Below, piece after piece: positions 28,583-36,605 of a stretch of DNA of 64,000 nt (positions are counted from its first letter, which is position 1; each line of letters opens with the position of its first letter). The notes beneath the pieces are model-generated. The model worked only from the letters and a program-made list of their open reading frames with translations, was not told where the DNA came from and ran no database searches. The stretch lies in contig NZ_BIMD01000017.1 of the NCBI RefSeq assembly GCF_004000905.1, positions 29,528 to 93,527 of the forward strand, read 5' to 3'. This DNA comes from Paenibacillus humicus NBRC 102415 (GTDB lineage: Bacteria; Bacillota; Bacilli; Paenibacillales; Paenibacillaceae). Both the position numbers and the translations under genes were made by a program.

Positions 28583-30133
28583 ATGCCCTACAGCAAATGC
28601 ATAAGCGCGAGCGTGCTCGGCGTCGACGGCAAAAGCATTACCGTGGAGGTCGATCTGTCCAGCGGACTGCCTCAAGTGAATCTGGTCGGCCTTCCCGATC
28701 CATCCGTCCGCGAATCGGTGGAACGCGTCCGCGCCGCCATGCGGAATTCCGGCTTCAAATTCCCGCTGGAACGAGTGACGGTGAACCTCGCGCCCGCCGA
28801 TCTGCGCAAGGAAGGAACCGCCTTCGATCTGGCTATCGCGGCTGCCATCCTGACGGCCAGCGGGCAGATGGATGCCGATGCCTTCGACGGCATGCTCGTC
28901 ATCGGCGAGCTCGCCCTCAACGGCGGGCTGCGCCCCGTGCCCGGCGTGCTTCCCATGGTCGAGGAAGCGCGGACACGCGGCTTGCGGCGCGTGCTGCTGC
29001 CTCCGGACAACGCCCTCGAAGCCGCGCTTGTAGGCGGCATGGACATCTTTGCGGCGGCCGACCTGTCTTCTTTGGCGCTCTGCGGAGGGAGCGGCGATGG
29101 CTGGGAGCGGCTTGCTTGGCATCCTTCAGCCGGAAACCCGACGGCTTGCGAACCTGGCTCCAGCGGCGAAGGAGCAGCAGCTCCGGACTATGCCGACGTA
29201 TTCGGTCAGCATCATGCCAAGCGAGCGCTGATGATCGCCGCCGCCGGCAGGCACAACCTGCTGCTGAGCGGACCGCCCGGAACGGGCAAGACGATGCTCA
29301 TCCGCCGGCTGCCCGGCATTCTCCCTCCCATGAGCGAGGAGGAAGCGCTTGAAGTGACCAAAATCTTCAGCGTCTCCGGCAAGCTTGCGGCCTCAGGCTC
29401 CCTCGTCTCGGAGCGTCCATTCCGCACTCCGCATCATACGATTTCCACCGGCGGCCTTATCGGCGGCGGCTCCATCCCCCGTCCCGGAGAGGCGACGCTC
29501 GCCCATCGAGGCGTTCTCTTTCTCGACGAGCTGCCGGAGTTCCCCCGCTCCGTGCTCGAGGTGCTGCGCCAGCCGCTCGAGGATCGGGAAGTGACCATAG
29601 CCAGAGCGAGAGCGGTGTTCCGCTTCCCGGCTCATTTTCAGCTGGCTGCCTCGATGAATCCCTGTCCGTGCGGACAGCATGGCTCCGACGTTCCGGGGCA
29701 GCGCGGCTGCATCTGTTCTCCGGTGCAGATTGCCCGCTACCGCTCGCGGATTTCGGGACCGCTGCTCGACCGGATCGACCTGCTCGTGGAGGTGCCTCGG
29801 CCGCAGCATGCCGATGCCATGCAGCCCGGCATGAGCACCGCCGACATGAAGAGTTTGATAACTGGCGCCGTCAAGCGCCAGAAAGACAGAGAGCAGGAGA
29901 CGGGCGTAGCGTGGAACGGCGATCTAGCAGGCAAAGCGCTGAAGCATGCGGCTCCGCTGCAAGCCGAAGGGGCACGGCTGCTTCAGCAAGCCTACGACCG
30001 GCTTGGAATCAGCTTGCGCGCCCATGAGCGGATCCTGAAGCTAGCCCGCACGATCGCCGACGTGGAAGGCTCCTTGCAAATCCAAACCGCTCATGTCGCC
30101 GAAGCGATTCAATACCGCAGGCTGGAGCTATGA
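28583..30133 (+). CDS. comM: ComM/YifB-family AAA ATPase (Mg-chelatase-like)
   Basis: A 516-residue protein from the ATG at 28583, where homology begins (MPYSKCISASVLG); a GGGAGG lies about 12 nt upstream. The N-terminal Lon-S5-like domain (about 1-170) is followed by Walker A SGPPGTGKTM at 229-238, Walker B in VLFLDELPEF, and a Cys-rich insert (NPCPCGQHGSD...CICS) before the C-terminal lid. ComM drives branch migration during transformation in Gram-negatives; in Firmicutes its role is less known. A link with dprA and the YraN nuclease nearby is suggestive. Confidence 0.9.
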   Translation: MPYSKCISASVLGVDGKSITVEVDLSSGLPQVNLVGLPDPSVRESVERVRAAMRNSGFKFPLERVTVNLAPADLRKEGTAFDLAIAAAILTASGQMDADAFDGMLVIGELALNGGLRPVPGVLPMVEEARTRGLRRVLLPPDNALEAALVGGMDIFAAADLSSLALCGGSGDGWERLAWHPSAGNPTACEPGSSGEGAAAPDYADVFGQHHAKRALMIAAAGRHNLLLSGPPGTGKTMLIRRLPGILPPMSEEEALEVTKIFSVSGKLAASGSLVSERPFRTPHHTISTGGLIGGGSIPRPGEATLAHRGVLFLDELPEFPRSVLEVLRQPLEDREVTIARARAVFRFPAHFQLAASMNPCPCGQHGSDVPGQRGCICSPVQIARYRSRISGPLLDRIDLLVEVPRPQHADAMQPGMSTADMKSLITGAVKRQKDREQETGVAWNGDLAGKALKHAAPLQAEGARLLQQAYDRLGISLRAHERILKLARTIADVEGSLQIQTAHVAEAIQYRRLEL

Positions 30134-30147
30134 GGACTCTCCATCCA

Positions 30148-30177
30148 TTGGCACGCTTCCATAGGAACAGGTATAAT
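30148..30177 (+). promoter_or_regulatory. Strong sigma-A promoter
   Basis: TTGGCA (30148-30153), 18-bp spacer, TATAAT (30172-30177). Transcription should begin near 30184, so the downstream gene would have a very short leader. Confidence 0.75.
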
Positions 30178-30195
30178 CAATTCATATTGGAGGGG

Positions 30196-30618
30196 ATGGG
30201 TATCATCATCAATATGGAAACGATTCATACCAGCAGCCGCCGCTTCCGCTCCGCCCTGGATTCTGTCCGGAGGCATGAGTTCAAAAGCCCGCGGCTGGGA
30301 AGCAACGACTATCCCAAAGGCGCATCGAGCGACGCGTCGCTGCTGCTCGGCATCTACTTGTTGAACGAACACGGGATCGATTGCGACTATGTGGCCGCAT
30401 CCGACGGCAGCGGCTCCAGCCATGCCTGGCTGGAGCATGAGGGCCTCTTCATCGACATTACGGCCGACCAGCTGCCGGGCATGCAAGGCAAAGTCGTTGT
30501 CGGAGAGGACCATTCTGTACATAGCCTTTTCATCGAAGCGGGCCGAAGCCGCATAAGCGAGAATGACCTCAGCGACCTGGCCGATGACTATGATATCGTG
30601 ATGGCGGGAATGATCTAA
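30196..30618 (+). CDS. Transglutaminase-like small protein of unknown function
   Basis: A 140-residue soluble protein with an own promoter and terminator. I recognise a transglutaminase/peptidase-like pattern known only from hypothetical proteins: a Pro-Lys-Gly turn before an SDASLLLG helix, then SSHAWLEHEGLFIDITADQL with a likely His/Asp pair. Relatives I recall carry one or two Cys at the turn; here it reads PKGASSDAS, so the nucleophile seems lost. The only Cys is in GIDCDYVA. The start is uncertain: the ATG at 30196 directly abuts GGAGGGG, and the ATG at 30214 is 18 nt from it. Function unknown. Confidence 0.7.
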   Translation: MGIIINMETIHTSSRRFRSALDSVRRHEFKSPRLGSNDYPKGASSDASLLLGIYLLNEHGIDCDYVAASDGSGSSHAWLEHEGLFIDITADQLPGMQGKVVVGEDHSVHSLFIEAGRSRISENDLSDLADDYDIVMAGMI

Positions 30619-30653
30619 ACGCATTTTAAGGTCCCGGAATAGCAGGGCAATGG

Positions 30654-30755
30654 TCTTGAAAGAGCAAGCCAAGTTGATTAACCTTGAAACCGCAAGGCAA
30701 GTCCGAGGAGCCTTGAAACCGCAAGGCAAGTCCGAGGAGCCTTGAAACCGCAAGG
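30654..30755 (+). repeat. Tandem 29-bp hairpin repeat
   Basis: Two exact 29-bp units (30682-30710 and 30711-30739) and the first 16 bases of a third (30740-30755). Each unit begins with a mini hairpin CCTTG-AAACCG-CAAGG. A degenerate copy (CTTGAAAGAGCAAG) lies at 30655-30668. The array sits between the stop codon and the terminator of the small gene upstream, so it is transcribed as a 3' UTR. Confidence 0.9.
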
Positions 30756-30787
30756 CCGATCCTGATGCCAGGATCGGCCTTTTTTTC
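30752..30787 (+). terminator. Rho-independent terminator
   Basis: A 12-bp perfect stem (30752-30763 with 30770-30781), a 6-nt loop and a run of seven T. It ends transcription of the transglutaminase-like gene after the hairpin repeats and lies 25 bp before the convergent yraN stop. Confidence 0.92.
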
Positions 30788-30811
30788 GTTCAGAATGAAA
30801 GCAAGATCAAC

Positions 30812-31237
30812 TCAGAAGGCATTTCGTACATAAGCGACCTCAATCGGCCTTATGCCGGCAGAATCAAGCGTAACGGCAGCCGCATCGAAGCGGACCGTCT
30901 TCTCCTGCCACCCCTTTTGACTCAAATACTGGCGGGCGATTTTGCGCACCTTATGCTGCTTGCGGGCGTCGATCGACTCCAGCGCGGTTCCGAACCGGCT
31001 GCCCTGCCGCAGCGAACGGACTTCCGTCACGACGAGGGAGCCGCCTTCAACGGCGATAATATCCAGCTCTCCCTCGCGGCAGCGCCAATTGCGCTCCAAC
31101 AGCCTGAAGCCGCCGGCTTCCATCCATTGGGCGGCTGCATCCTCGCCGATCCTTCCAGAGAGGCTCCTGGCAGCTCCGATGCGCGTGCCCGCCTTTCGAG
31201 ACTTGTCCGGATCGGCGTTTCCGGGCTTGTTCTTCAT
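30812..31237 (-). CDS. yraN: YraN/UPF0102-family nuclease-like protein
   Basis: A 141-residue protein of the UPF0102 family, with a PD-(D/E)XK-like core: SGRIGEDAAAQWMEAGGFRLLERNWR, then GELDIIAVEGGSLVVTEVRS at about 76-95, where the acidic pair and the E-V-R segment form the presumed metal site. The family resembles Holliday-junction resolvases; the biochemical role is unproven. The start overlaps ylqH by 4 bp. The basic N-terminus (about 25 residues) is longer than usual. Confidence 0.9.
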   Translation of the reverse strand: MKNKPGNADPDKSRKAGTRIGAARSLSGRIGEDAAAQWMEAGGFRLLERNWRCREGELDIIAVEGGSLVVTEVRSLRQGSRFGTALESIDARKQHKVRKIARQYLSQKGWQEKTVRFDAAAVTLDSAGIRPIEVAYVRNAF

Positions 31238-31554
31238 GCGCTGTCCCCCGCCTCGCGGTCAGCCCGATATAAAAAGCTGAGAATCTCGGCGACCAGGCCG
31301 TACAGCTCCGGAGGAATCTGCTGGTCCAGATCCAGCTTGGACAGAACCTCTACGAGCGAGCGGTCTTCCTGCACCGGCACTCCGCTCTCTCGAGCCCGCT
31401 GCAGAATCTCGTCGGCCAAATGTCCGGTTCCCTTCGCTACGACGACCGGGGCTCCGTCTTTCAGCGGATCGTACTTGAGCGCGACAGCCTTTTTCTTCGC
31501 TTGAACGGGCTCGTCCGCATCCGCGCTTCCATATTTGCGCTCATCCTCGCTCAT
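31234..31554 (-). CDS. ylqH: YlqH: stand-alone FlhB C-terminal domain protein
   Basis: A 106-residue soluble protein homologous to the part of FlhB after its NPTH cleavage motif: AVALKYDPLKDGAPVVVAKG, EDRSLVEVLSKLDLDQQIPP and LVAEILSFLYRAD align with the FlhB C-domain encoded at 978-2072. There is no membrane part. Such FlhB2/FhlX proteins can replace the FlhB C-domain in B. subtilis. It overlaps yraN and ylqG by 4 bp each. Confidence 0.92.
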   Translation of the reverse strand: MSEDERKYGSADADEPVQAKKKAVALKYDPLKDGAPVVVAKGTGHLADEILQRARESGVPVQEDRSLVEVLSKLDLDQQIPPELYGLVAEILSFLYRADREAGDSA

Positions 31555-33701
31555 ACCCTCAGATCAACTCCCTTGTACGGCTCTGCCGCTGCAAGCGCCG
31601 CATCGGGGACATTCATCTTCTTCTCTGCAGCCTTGCGCTCTTCCGGATGAACGACTTTCATGCCGAGAAGACGATAGCCCGAAGCTTGAAGCAGCTCGGC
31701 CAATGCCGTCTTGCCGGCATCGGCCAGCAGCGGAACGGCAGGATGGCCGTTGAACACCGTCAGGCTGACGACTTTGTCCGCGACAGCCACGTCAACGACC
31801 GTGTCCCCGATGACATCCATTCTCAGGTCGAAAAGGAGACGGCAGTTGGATGCGTCCAATCCGCCCTTTGCATTCCGTCTCGACTGTACATGCACGGAAG
31901 CAGTCTGTCCGCCGGTAGCCGTTTGAATAGGAATCTGCACCGTGAGCTGCGAGAAAAACGTTCCGCTGCGCTCCGGCGACAGCATGAGCTGCTGTCCTGT
32001 AATATGCTGCAGCAGCTGCTGGGCCGAGTCCTTTGCCGCCGGTGGCAAGTCCCCCGACTGCAGCAGCGTGAGCAGCGCGGACTTGATTGTCGCCGTTTCC
32101 GGCACCGCCGCCTCCTTGACGCCGGGCGCCAAGGCCGGCAGGCCGGTTTCTCCATGAGCGGGTCCGGCAAGCGGTCTCGCCGCTCCTTCGGCTGCAGGCT
32201 TGCCATTCGCCAGGGAAACATCTCTTAAGGCAGCAGTCCGTTCGCTTTCCTTCGCGCCTTGCGCGCTCGGTTTCGGCTCGTTCGCTTTGGCTCCGGCTGG
32301 CTCCGCGGCTGTGCTGGCGTTCATCGATGGAGCTGCCTTCGGACCGCCTGGTTTCTCCGGGCTATCCATGTCATCCAGCGCACCAGGCGCAGACGGCGCC
32401 TGCTTGGCCTCTGGAGACGAAGTCGGGATTTCCTTTCCTCCGCCTGCTGCCCCCTTGTTCACGATATCCGCTGGGATCGACGGCTCTGCTCCTGAAGCGG
32501 TCGATGTCATGGCAGCTGAGCTATGGGAAGCAAGGGCACCGCCGCGCTCCATGAGTTCTGCCTGTACATCCATGCTTCCGTCCTGCGGCATACGGACCGC
32601 GCTTCCGGCAGCACGCTCCGCCGACAGCTGGTTCCGCACCTGATTCTCATGGCCGGCTCCAAGCCAATCCAGCATTTTGCGCGCCCAGTTCCCGGCTGGT
32701 TCGGCCGGCTCGGTTTCATTCTCCATCAAAGCCGAATCGGCAGCAGCGGTTCCCTTAAGCTGTACCGCATGTGGACCTGCTCCGTCTGCTTGGAGCAGCT
32801 TCCCTTCAACATTCGCCGTCTTTGCGGCTTGAATGAGCTCTTTGCCCTGTGCATGCACACCTTGTTGATCTCCCGCGGCAAGCTTTACCGGCCTTGTATC
32901 TGCGTTGTCCGCCGTTTGTTCCTGAGCCGTTTTCACGTCCGGGGACAAAGCGACTTTCAAATCAGCAGGAAGGTTGGATTTCATGCTGCCTCTATCCGCC
33001 GGCTGCTTGGCTAGTTCATTGGCACCCGGCCAGCTCCCGCCGCCGTCAAGCAGCTCCAGCAAGCGGGCGGCGTTGAGCTTGGCCGCCCTATCGTCTCCGG
33101 ATGCATGTTCGGTCATTGCCTTTAATGCCGATGACAATTGTTCCAAAAGCTCGTGCACAGGCGGGCCGGATTGAATTTGCCGCAGCGACGACACCGTCGC
33201 CTCCGTCATCGGCAATCCCCGCTGAATGGCGACCGCGGCTGCTTTCAGCCATTGCTGCGGATTCTCGCCTTCCGGCATGAATTCGGCCGCTTCAGCCAGC
33301 GCGCCGGCAGTCGCGCCGTCTATCGCGACGCCCATCGCCTTCAATTCGCGCACAAGAGCTTGACCGGCCTGTTCTTTGCCGCCTGCACCGAACTTAAGTC
33401 CGAGCGACTTCCACACTTCATCGGTCGGTTCAGAGGCCGTTTTGCCCGGCTCCTGCCGTTTCAAAACCAGCTTGCCTTCAGCCGTTTCCGACTGCACCTG
33501 CAGGACAGCCGTCTGTCCTTGCTTCAATGGCGTCTCCAACTTGGCGACGAGCTGCGTGCCGCCGATCTGCAAAAGCGCTTCATTGTCCCCCATCAGCTCC
33601 ACGACCTGAGCCCGGACCGTCTGGCCGGGGCGCAGCTCCAGCGTGCGGCTGGCCGCAGGCTGCACGTCCCCGATCAGTTTGATGAGACTTCCGATATTCA
33701 T
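31551..33701 (-). CDS. ylqG: YlqG: FliK-like protein of unknown function
   Basis: A 716-residue protein with a low-complexity Ala/Gly/Pro/Glu-rich middle (about 250-520) and a FliK-like C-terminal domain (about 590-700; LRMDVIGDTVVDVAVADKVV). Its N-terminus (MNIGSLIKLIGDVQ, then GQTVRAQVVELMGDNEALLQ) matches YlqG of B. subtilis, which shares this locus. It is a candidate ruler or specificity partner for YlqH, by analogy with FliK and FlhB; this is inference. The start has GGAGG about 10 nt upstream. Confidence 0.8.
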   Translation of the reverse strand: MNIGSLIKLIGDVQPAASRTLELRPGQTVRAQVVELMGDNEALLQIGGTQLVAKLETPLKQGQTAVLQVQSETAEGKLVLKRQEPGKTASEPTDEVWKSLGLKFGAGGKEQAGQALVRELKAMGVAIDGATAGALAEAAEFMPEGENPQQWLKAAAVAIQRGLPMTEATVSSLRQIQSGPPVHELLEQLSSALKAMTEHASGDDRAAKLNAARLLELLDGGGSWPGANELAKQPADRGSMKSNLPADLKVALSPDVKTAQEQTADNADTRPVKLAAGDQQGVHAQGKELIQAAKTANVEGKLLQADGAGPHAVQLKGTAAADSALMENETEPAEPAGNWARKMLDWLGAGHENQVRNQLSAERAAGSAVRMPQDGSMDVQAELMERGGALASHSSAAMTSTASGAEPSIPADIVNKGAAGGGKEIPTSSPEAKQAPSAPGALDDMDSPEKPGGPKAAPSMNASTAAEPAGAKANEPKPSAQGAKESERTAALRDVSLANGKPAAEGAARPLAGPAHGETGLPALAPGVKEAAVPETATIKSALLTLLQSGDLPPAAKDSAQQLLQHITGQQLMLSPERSGTFFSQLTVQIPIQTATGGQTASVHVQSRRNAKGGLDASNCRLLFDLRMDVIGDTVVDVAVADKVVSLTVFNGHPAVPLLADAGKTALAELLQASGYRLLGMKVVHPEERKAAEKKMNVPDAALAAAEPYKGVDLRV

Positions 33702-34149
33702 CGTCGTTACGGCCTCCGCTCGCTTATGTCCTATTTTCTCTGTAGTCCTTTATCGACATTTACGCGGTAAAACATAATGGTTTTCGATCGGGAACATTTG
33801 TTCTGTTCCTGTTTCAAGCCAAGCATGCCATCGGCCCGTTCATTTCCAATCTGCGTCGGCATCAGGACGCAGAGCTGCCATTCTCGACTGTTAGGCTGCC
33901 ATTTAATAAAAGGAGTCCACCTCCTTGAATCAGGCATGCGAGCTGCTGATGCAGGACCGTCCGAGCTTCGGGAACCCGACGTCATTCAAAGCAGCGCAAA
34001 AAAGTTGATATCCCAGAACATTTCCCCTTTGTCCGTGTTTGCCCGGACGAACGAATCCGGTCTGAAAGAGGCGAATTCCTGCTCCTTCGCGAGATAAATC
34101 CTTATCTGGCGTTACCGGCAAATAGGAAGTCGATCCGACAGCTCGAAAA
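33702..34149. other. About 450 bp without a clear gene, upstream of ylqG
   Basis: The base composition is more AT-rich than neighbours. On the minus strand a frame at 33731-33985 has a good AAGGAGGTG (near 33918) but no ordinary start after it; its C-terminus reads KTIMFYRVNVDKGL. I do not recognise it. A 6-bp hairpin lies at 33910-33926. It may be an eroded gene or a long ylqG leader. No promoter is convincing. Confidence 0.5.
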
Positions 34150-34179
34150 ATCAAAAAACCCTTGCGTTCCCGCAAGGGT
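34150..34179 (-). terminator. Rho-independent terminator after rnhB
   Basis: A 9-bp stem ACCCTTGCG (34158-34166) with 34171-34179, loop of 4, then TTTTTTGATTTTT in the minus direction. It closes the transcript ending with rnhB. Confidence 0.92.
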
Positions 34180-34188
34180 CGAATCGGT

Positions 34189-34917
34189 CTAAAAAAGCGC
34201 AAGCTGATCCTCCGGCAAAATCTTGCCGAGGAAGGAACGCCGGTGGAGAGGGCTTGGCCCGTGCTGAAGCAGCATGGAGCGGTGATGCTTGGTCGCATAA
34301 CCTTTATGTACGGCAATCCCGTAAGCCGGATAATGCAGATCCCATATCTCCTTGCAAAGACGGTCGCGTGTCACCTTGGCCAGTATGGATGCCGCCCCGA
34401 TGCTCTGGCTCACCGCATCGCCGTGAATAATGGCTGTCTGCGGAAAGTCCATATCGACGGTCTCCGCATCGACCAGCAGATGGGAAGGCCGTACGCCGAG
34501 CGACTCCACCGCCTGCTTCATAGCCAGACGCGAAGCCTGGCGGATGTTGATGCGGTCGATCGTCTCGGAGTCGATTCTCGCGACAGCCCAGGCAACTGCC
34601 GAATCGAGGATGACATCGTAGAGCATCTCGCGCTTCTTCTCCGAGAGCTTCTTGGAATCGTCGACTCCGTCGAGCACAAGCCCTCGCGGCAGGATGACCG
34701 CCGCAGCGACGACATCGCCGAACAGGCAGCCCCGCCCGACCTCGTCCACGCCGCAAACATGCTCGGCTCCCGATTCCCAGAGCGGCCGCTCATAAGAGAG
34801 CAGATCCTTCGGCTCGCTCATGCCGGCAGCAGCGGATTCACCGGTCTCCGATCCTTCTTCCCATAAGGAAGGGGAAGCTTCCGGATTCGGCTGATGCGCT
34901 TGACGGCGCGGCTTCAT
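34189..34917 (-). CDS. rnhB: Ribonuclease HII
   Basis: A 242-residue RNase HII that removes RNA from DNA hybrids and single ribonucleotides. The catalytic DE is at 58-59 (CGVDEVGRG), followed by DDSKKLSEKKRE, LLVDAETV and GDAVSQSIGAASILAKVTRDR. The motif after GRG reads CLFGDVV, not the common PLAGPVV. The start at 34917 overlaps the rbgA stop (ATGA); a second ATG at 34821 lies closer to the core, and neither has a strong site. The first 32 residues are low complexity. Confidence 0.93.
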   Translation of the reverse strand: MKPRRQAHQPNPEASPSLWEEGSETGESAAAGMSEPKDLLSYERPLWESGAEHVCGVDEVGRGCLFGDVVAAAVILPRGLVLDGVDDSKKLSEKKREMLYDVILDSAVAWAVARIDSETIDRINIRQASRLAMKQAVESLGVRPSHLLVDAETVDMDFPQTAIIHGDAVSQSIGAASILAKVTRDRLCKEIWDLHYPAYGIAVHKGYATKHHRSMLLQHGPSPLHRRSFLGKILPEDQLALF

Positions 34918-35789
34918 GGCTTTGCCGGAGGCGCTGCTTCCAGCGTGAGGCGGCCGAGCTTGCCGGCACGGAGCTCCCGCAGGATAATTCCGGATACCTT
35001 TTCCAGATCGATGCGGCCGCCGCTGAGCAGGCAGCCGCGGTTGCGGCCGATCTGCTCCATGACCGCGACGATCTGCATGTTGTCATCGAAATTCTCAGGC
35101 TGTTCTTCCAGACCGAATCGATCCTGCATCTCGGGCCAGTATCTCTCTGCGAGCACGCGGACGGCAAAGTACGCCACGTCTTCGATATTGAGCACCTGCT
35201 CCTTGATCGCGCCGGTCATGGCAAGCTTGTAGCCGACCAGCTGATCCTCGAACTTCGGCCACAGGATGCCCGGTGTATCAAGCAGCTCCATCTCCGAGCC
35301 GACCTTGATCCATTGCTGTCCCTTGGTCACGCCGGGACGGTCTCCGGTGGCGGCGATGTGCCTGCCGGCCAGACGGTTGGTCAAGGTGGACTTGCCGACG
35401 TTGGGAATGCCGACAATCAGCGCCCGCATGGCGCGCGGGTTCATGCCCCGGTCCAGCATGCGCTGGATTTTTTCGTGAAGGATTTCCCTCACCTTGACGG
35501 GAATCTCATTCACCCTGGAACCCGTCGAGGAATCGACGGCCAGGCTCACATACCCTTTGGAAGCAAAGTATTGCATCCACCGCTCCGTTTCGCGGGAGTC
35601 GGCCAGGTCTGCCTTGTTCAGCAGGATGAGACGTGGTTTGCCCCTCAGGATGTCGTCGACCATAGGGTTGCGGCTGGACATGGGAACGCGGGCGTCGAGC
35701 AGTTCGATCGCGATGTCAATCAGCTTGAGCTTGTCTTCGATCTGTCTTCTTGCCCGCGTCATATGTCCGGGGAACCACTGAATCGTCAT
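34914..35789 (-). CDS. rbgA: Ribosome biogenesis GTPase RbgA (YlqF)
   Basis: A 291-residue circularly permuted GTPase needed for late 50S assembly. G4 (LNKADL at about 56-61) comes before G1 (GIPNVGKSTLTNRL at about 128-141) and G3 (DTPGILWP at about 173-180). The C-terminal ANTAR-like helical domain binds rRNA. It sits between lepB and rnhB as in B. subtilis. Confidence 0.97.
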   Translation of the reverse strand: MTIQWFPGHMTRARRQIEDKLKLIDIAIELLDARVPMSSRNPMVDDILRGKPRLILLNKADLADSRETERWMQYFASKGYVSLAVDSSTGSRVNEIPVKVREILHEKIQRMLDRGMNPRAMRALIVGIPNVGKSTLTNRLAGRHIAATGDRPGVTKGQQWIKVGSEMELLDTPGILWPKFEDQLVGYKLAMTGAIKEQVLNIEDVAYFAVRVLAERYWPEMQDRFGLEEQPENFDDNMQIVAVMEQIGRNRGCLLSGGRIDLEKVSGIILRELRAGKLGRLTLEAAPPAKP

Positions 35790-35844
35790 GCCAGCACCTC
35801 ATTTGCTCTATCGTCGGAACCTTGGAAGCTGAGCTTCCTTTAGG

Positions 35845-36462
35845 TTAACCGTGTTTGATGATCTTCATGTCGGAAGGCGGCCAGAAAATGACGTCCGCGC
35901 GTCCGATCAGCTGCTTGTAAGGAATGTAGCCGATTCTGCGGCTGTCCTCGCTGTTGCTGCGGTTGTCGCCCATCGCCAGGAAGGAGTCCGCAGGAACCGT
36001 TCCTTCGGTTACGTTCTCGTTGGGGAAGTTCGGTCCGGTCTGGTTCCACAGCTCGCCTTTTTTGTTCGCTTCTTCAATGGCTTGCTTCAGGTAAGGCTCG
36101 TCCTGCTTGACATCGTTGACGAAGACGTCGTCGCCCTCGACCTTGACCTTGTCGCCCGGGAGCGCGATGACGCGCTTGATGAAATCCCTTCCCTCCTGGG
36201 GAACATGGAATACGACCACTTCACCGCGATGCGGCTGCCTGATGTCGAAGATGATCTTGTTGACGATCAGCCGTTCACCCGTATGGAAGTTAGGCTGCAT
36301 GGAAGGTCCGTCGACAGCGAACGGAGCGAAGAGGAACCAGCGGATCAGCCATACGAGAATGGCCGCGATCGCCAGCGCCTTGACCCATTCAAACACTTCC
36401 TTGCGGGCTTTGCCGCCGCGAGTTGCCGCATTCTGCTCTTCTGGAAACTGCTCTTCAGCCAT
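35845..36462 (-). CDS. lepB: Signal peptidase I
   Basis: A 205-residue type I signal peptidase with an N-terminal membrane anchor at about 28-47. The nucleophile is S54 (VDGPSMQPNF) and the general base K96 (GRDFIKRVIALPGD). The conserved GDNRSNSEDSR motif is near 166-176. It cleaves exported preproteins on the outer face. It is preceded by the rplS terminator at 36562-36590. Confidence 0.97.
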   Translation of the reverse strand: MAEEQFPEEQNAATRGGKARKEVFEWVKALAIAAILVWLIRWFLFAPFAVDGPSMQPNFHTGERLIVNKIIFDIRQPHRGEVVVFHVPQEGRDFIKRVIALPGDKVKVEGDDVFVNDVKQDEPYLKQAIEEANKKGELWNQTGPNFPNENVTEGTVPADSFLAMGDNRSNSEDSRRIGYIPYKQLIGRADVIFWPPSDMKIIKHG

Positions 36463-36561
36463 CTGCAGTTCAGCCTTCTTTCGTCACACGAATAGGGTAT
36501 TGGTTTTATAAGAGGAATTACCGAGGCGCAGAGGCCTTCAGAAATAATGCCTTAAAATAAC

Positions 36562-36590
36562 GAAAAGGGGCTTGTTTGCGGCAAGCCCCT
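36562..36590 (-). terminator. Rho-independent terminator after rplS
   Basis: A 9-bp stem AGGGGCTTG (36566-36574) with 36582-36590, a 7-nt loop, then TTTTCGTTATTTT in the minus direction. It is 16 bp after the rplS stop. Confidence 0.9.
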
Positions 36591-36605
36591 CTTGACGTTC
36601 CATTC

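Noticed and set aside
30682..30755. Short CRISPR-like array
   Set aside because: The 29-bp units are directly adjacent with no spacers, and each has a tiny hairpin; it is a tandem repeat.
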